NCBI GenBank assembly: GCA_018268015.1
Contig: JAFDXJ010000007.1
Span: 1-54,443, forward strand
Length of the DNA stretch: 54,443 bases
Source: Bacteroidota bacterium
GTDB lineage: Bacteria; Bacteroidota; Bacteroidia; Chitinophagales; Chitinophagaceae
Reading direction: 5' to 3'
Shown here: piece by piece, positions 53,227 through 54,443 of the stretch
How positions within the stretch are numbered: position 1 is the stretch's first letter
How the letters are laid out: every line of letters begins with the position of its first letter
The notes under the pieces: generated by a model
What the model was told of the DNA's origin: nothing
The model's database searches: none
What the model saw: the letters and a program-made list of their open reading frames with translations, nothing else
Translations under genes and position numbers: made by a program

Positions 53227-54156
53227 ATGAGAAAATTAACCTTTGTACTACTATCTTTTACCATAGCCATGGTATTGTATTGCTGTAATGAAGCATCTAC
53301 GGCAAATGGTATTAACCTAAAATTTAACCTGCAAAAAGGTGATCATTTTTTATATTCCATAGGAATGGACATGCATGCCCGCCAACAGGTCATGGGAAAA
53401 GATATGGATGTGAATACCAAAATGGATATTGGATACACATTTGATGTTACTGGAGACAGTGCCGGTTGGAAAAAAGTTAATGCGACTATTTCAAAAATTG
53501 CCATGAATATGGATGCCGGAGGAATGCAAATAAAATTTGATTCTGATAATCCTTCTGCTACGGACAGCACAAGCCCCATGGGAAAGATAGGCCAGGTTTT
53601 CGGCGCCATGAAAGGCGGGCAATTTGGATTTACCATCAATGAGAAAGGCGAGGTAGGAACCGTTACAGGTATCCGGGATATGATGGAACATGCACTCTCC
53701 ACATTAGGCAACCCTACTACGTCTGCAGCCATGATGGCCGGATTGAGTAAATCTTTCGATGAAAATCAATTTAAAGAAAACCTCCAACAATCCTTTGGCA
53801 TTTACCCCGACAAGGCCATTAAACCGGGAGATAGCTGGCATAAAACGATGAACGTTAATAATGCAGGAATCATCATGAAAACGGATAATACCTATACCCT
53901 GGAATCCGTAGAAAATAATAATGCCCAAATAAAAATGACTTCCAAAATTTCATCGGTTAGTGACTCTACACAGCTTATGGGTACACAAATGGATATGGAT
54001 GGGACTATGGATGGAACGATGCAATTTGATATCGCCACGGGTATGCCGATAAAGGGAGTGAATAATATGCAATTGAATATGAAAGTGAAAAACCAGGGCA
54101 CCGAAATGCCTATGAATATGAGCCTTACCCTGAATATCAGCGGGAAAAAATTATAA
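53227..54156 (+). CDS. Putative lipoprotein, DUF6263-like
   Basis: A 309-residue protein from ATG 53227; an upstream in-frame TTG at 53203 is rejected. A hydrophobic segment ends at LYCC, a possible lipobox. The mature part is beta-rich and unusually rich in Met, Asp and Gly, with repetitive MDMDGTMDGTMQ near the C-terminal third. The layout (KLNFNLQKGDHFLYSIGMDM-like start, a KPGDSWHKT motif, MPIKGVNNMQLNMKVK) fits the DUF6263 group as I remember it. Function unknown. A terminator follows. Confidence 0.75.
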   Translation: MRKLTFVLLSFTIAMVLYCCNEASTANGINLKFNLQKGDHFLYSIGMDMHARQQVMGKDMDVNTKMDIGYTFDVTGDSAGWKKVNATISKIAMNMDAGGMQIKFDSDNPSATDSTSPMGKIGQVFGAMKGGQFGFTINEKGEVGTVTGIRDMMEHALSTLGNPTTSAAMMAGLSKSFDENQFKENLQQSFGIYPDKAIKPGDSWHKTMNVNNAGIIMKTDNTYTLESVENNNAQIKMTSKISSVSDSTQLMGTQMDMDGTMDGTMQFDIATGMPIKGVNNMQLNMKVKNQGTEMPMNMSLTLNISGKKL

Positions 54157-54177
54157 TAAAATAATACTCTGATTTAT

Positions 54178-54206
54178 AAAAGCCGGTATTTTGTTACCGG
54201 CTTTTG
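54178..54206 (+). terminator. Terminator after the DUF6263-like gene
   Basis: AAAAGCCGGTA pairs with TACCGGCTTTT around a 6-nt loop, 21 nt after the stop codon. Confidence 0.92.
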
Positions 54207-54324
54207 TCATTCTATGGAACATCCTTGCGTCGCACCCATCAGGGCCTTGTACATGGTTGAGCAGGGTAAAAAACCATTCATGTTCTTGGAAGATTTTAAT
54301 ATTTCTCATCTCCTTAATATGTTT

Positions 54325-54332
54325 TATATTTG
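54325..54332 (+). promoter_or_regulatory. -7 box of the gene at the right edge
   Basis: TATATTTG, an exact consensus match, lies 38 nt before the ATG at 54371. Confidence 0.6.
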
Positions 54333-54370
54333 AACTAGCAAATCCTATTCTTCACCATTAAATTAAACTT

Positions 54371-54443
54371 ATGAGAAAAGAATGGTTACTCTATTTGTCT
54401 TTGGGTCTTTCTTCGCTTCCTTTTCTTTTGCCACAAGAAAAAG
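54371..54443 (+). CDS. 3'-truncated gene with signal-peptide-like N-terminus
   Basis: The frame opens at ATG 54371 and runs off the window after 24 codons. The visible residues MRKEWLLYLSLGLSSLPFLL look like a signal peptide or a membrane anchor. A -7 box 38 nt upstream and the terminator of the previous gene support a new transcription unit. The product cannot be identified. Confidence 0.6.
   Translation, partial: MRKEWLLYLSLGLSSLPFLLPQEK

Noticed and set aside
53343..53732. 129-aa minus-strand frame opposite the DUF6263-like gene
   Set aside because: Shadow of a gene with a regular codon pattern; no start context or family.

Overview
The window is an AT-rich chromosomal segment of a Bacteroidota bacterium, most likely of the Chitinophagaceae. 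The evidence is a SusC/SusD pair, repeated TAnnTTTG-type -7 promoter boxes typical of the phylum, a fused alpha/beta 2-oxo-acid dehydrogenase E1, a BshB1-type bacillithiol deacetylase, DUF4294 and DUF3467 proteins, a CxxxY-type CcmE, and three ECF sigma factor loci. No rRNA, tRNA, CRISPR array, transposase or phage gene was recognised. Most genes are ordinary housekeeping or cell-envelope genes, with one gene cut at each edge.

Layout. 1-4548 (+): the end of a sulfatase-family protein that lacks the catalytic Cys, a terminator, then pth, an FAH-family hydrolase and a fused E1 dehydrogenase. 4586-7481 (-): a compact run of a hypothetical gene, a cyclophilin-type PPIase, gcvH, an ECF sigma factor and an RskA-like anti-sigma factor. 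7560-9827 (+): serS and an alpha/beta hydrolase, converging with an L,D-transpeptidase (-) with no base between the stop codons. 10504-12952 (-): an ECF sigma, a membrane protein with a duplicated N-terminal domain, and an outer-membrane barrel protein. 13127-14314 (+): kbl. 14325-18244 (-): folD, queE, a PorE-like OmpA/TPR/propeller protein and a small possible gene.

18571-24261 (+): a nutrient-uptake operon of SusC, SusD and a DUF1735-like lipoprotein, without a carbohydrate-active enzyme in view, closed by a terminator. Then a DUF3467 protein (+), the Kup potassium transporter (-), a secreted hypothetical (+), and purQ followed closely by a small DsbD N-domain protein and a full DsbD (+). 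31835-35463: an ECF sigma (-) divergent from uvrA (+). 35507-48421 (-): DPP-IV-type peptidase, pyrG, YggS, a secreted hypothetical, acyl-CoA dehydrogenase, fatty acid desaturase, bshB1, DUF4294 protein, CcmF-like and CcmE. 48577-54443: mutS (+), dnaG (-), a DUF6263-like lipoprotein (+) and the first codons of a further gene (+).

I found no obvious new multi-gene defence or mobile system. The most interesting signals are the apparent pseudo-sulfatase, two -7 boxes only 5 nt from the start codons of folD and mutS (leaderless-type arrangement), perfect dyads in the pyrG leader, upstream of uvrA, upstream of the L,D-transpeptidase and between susD and the next lipoprotein gene, an internally duplicated putative anti-sigma protein, and a split DsbD N-domain downstream of purQ. 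All functional statements come from reading motifs; no database search was run.
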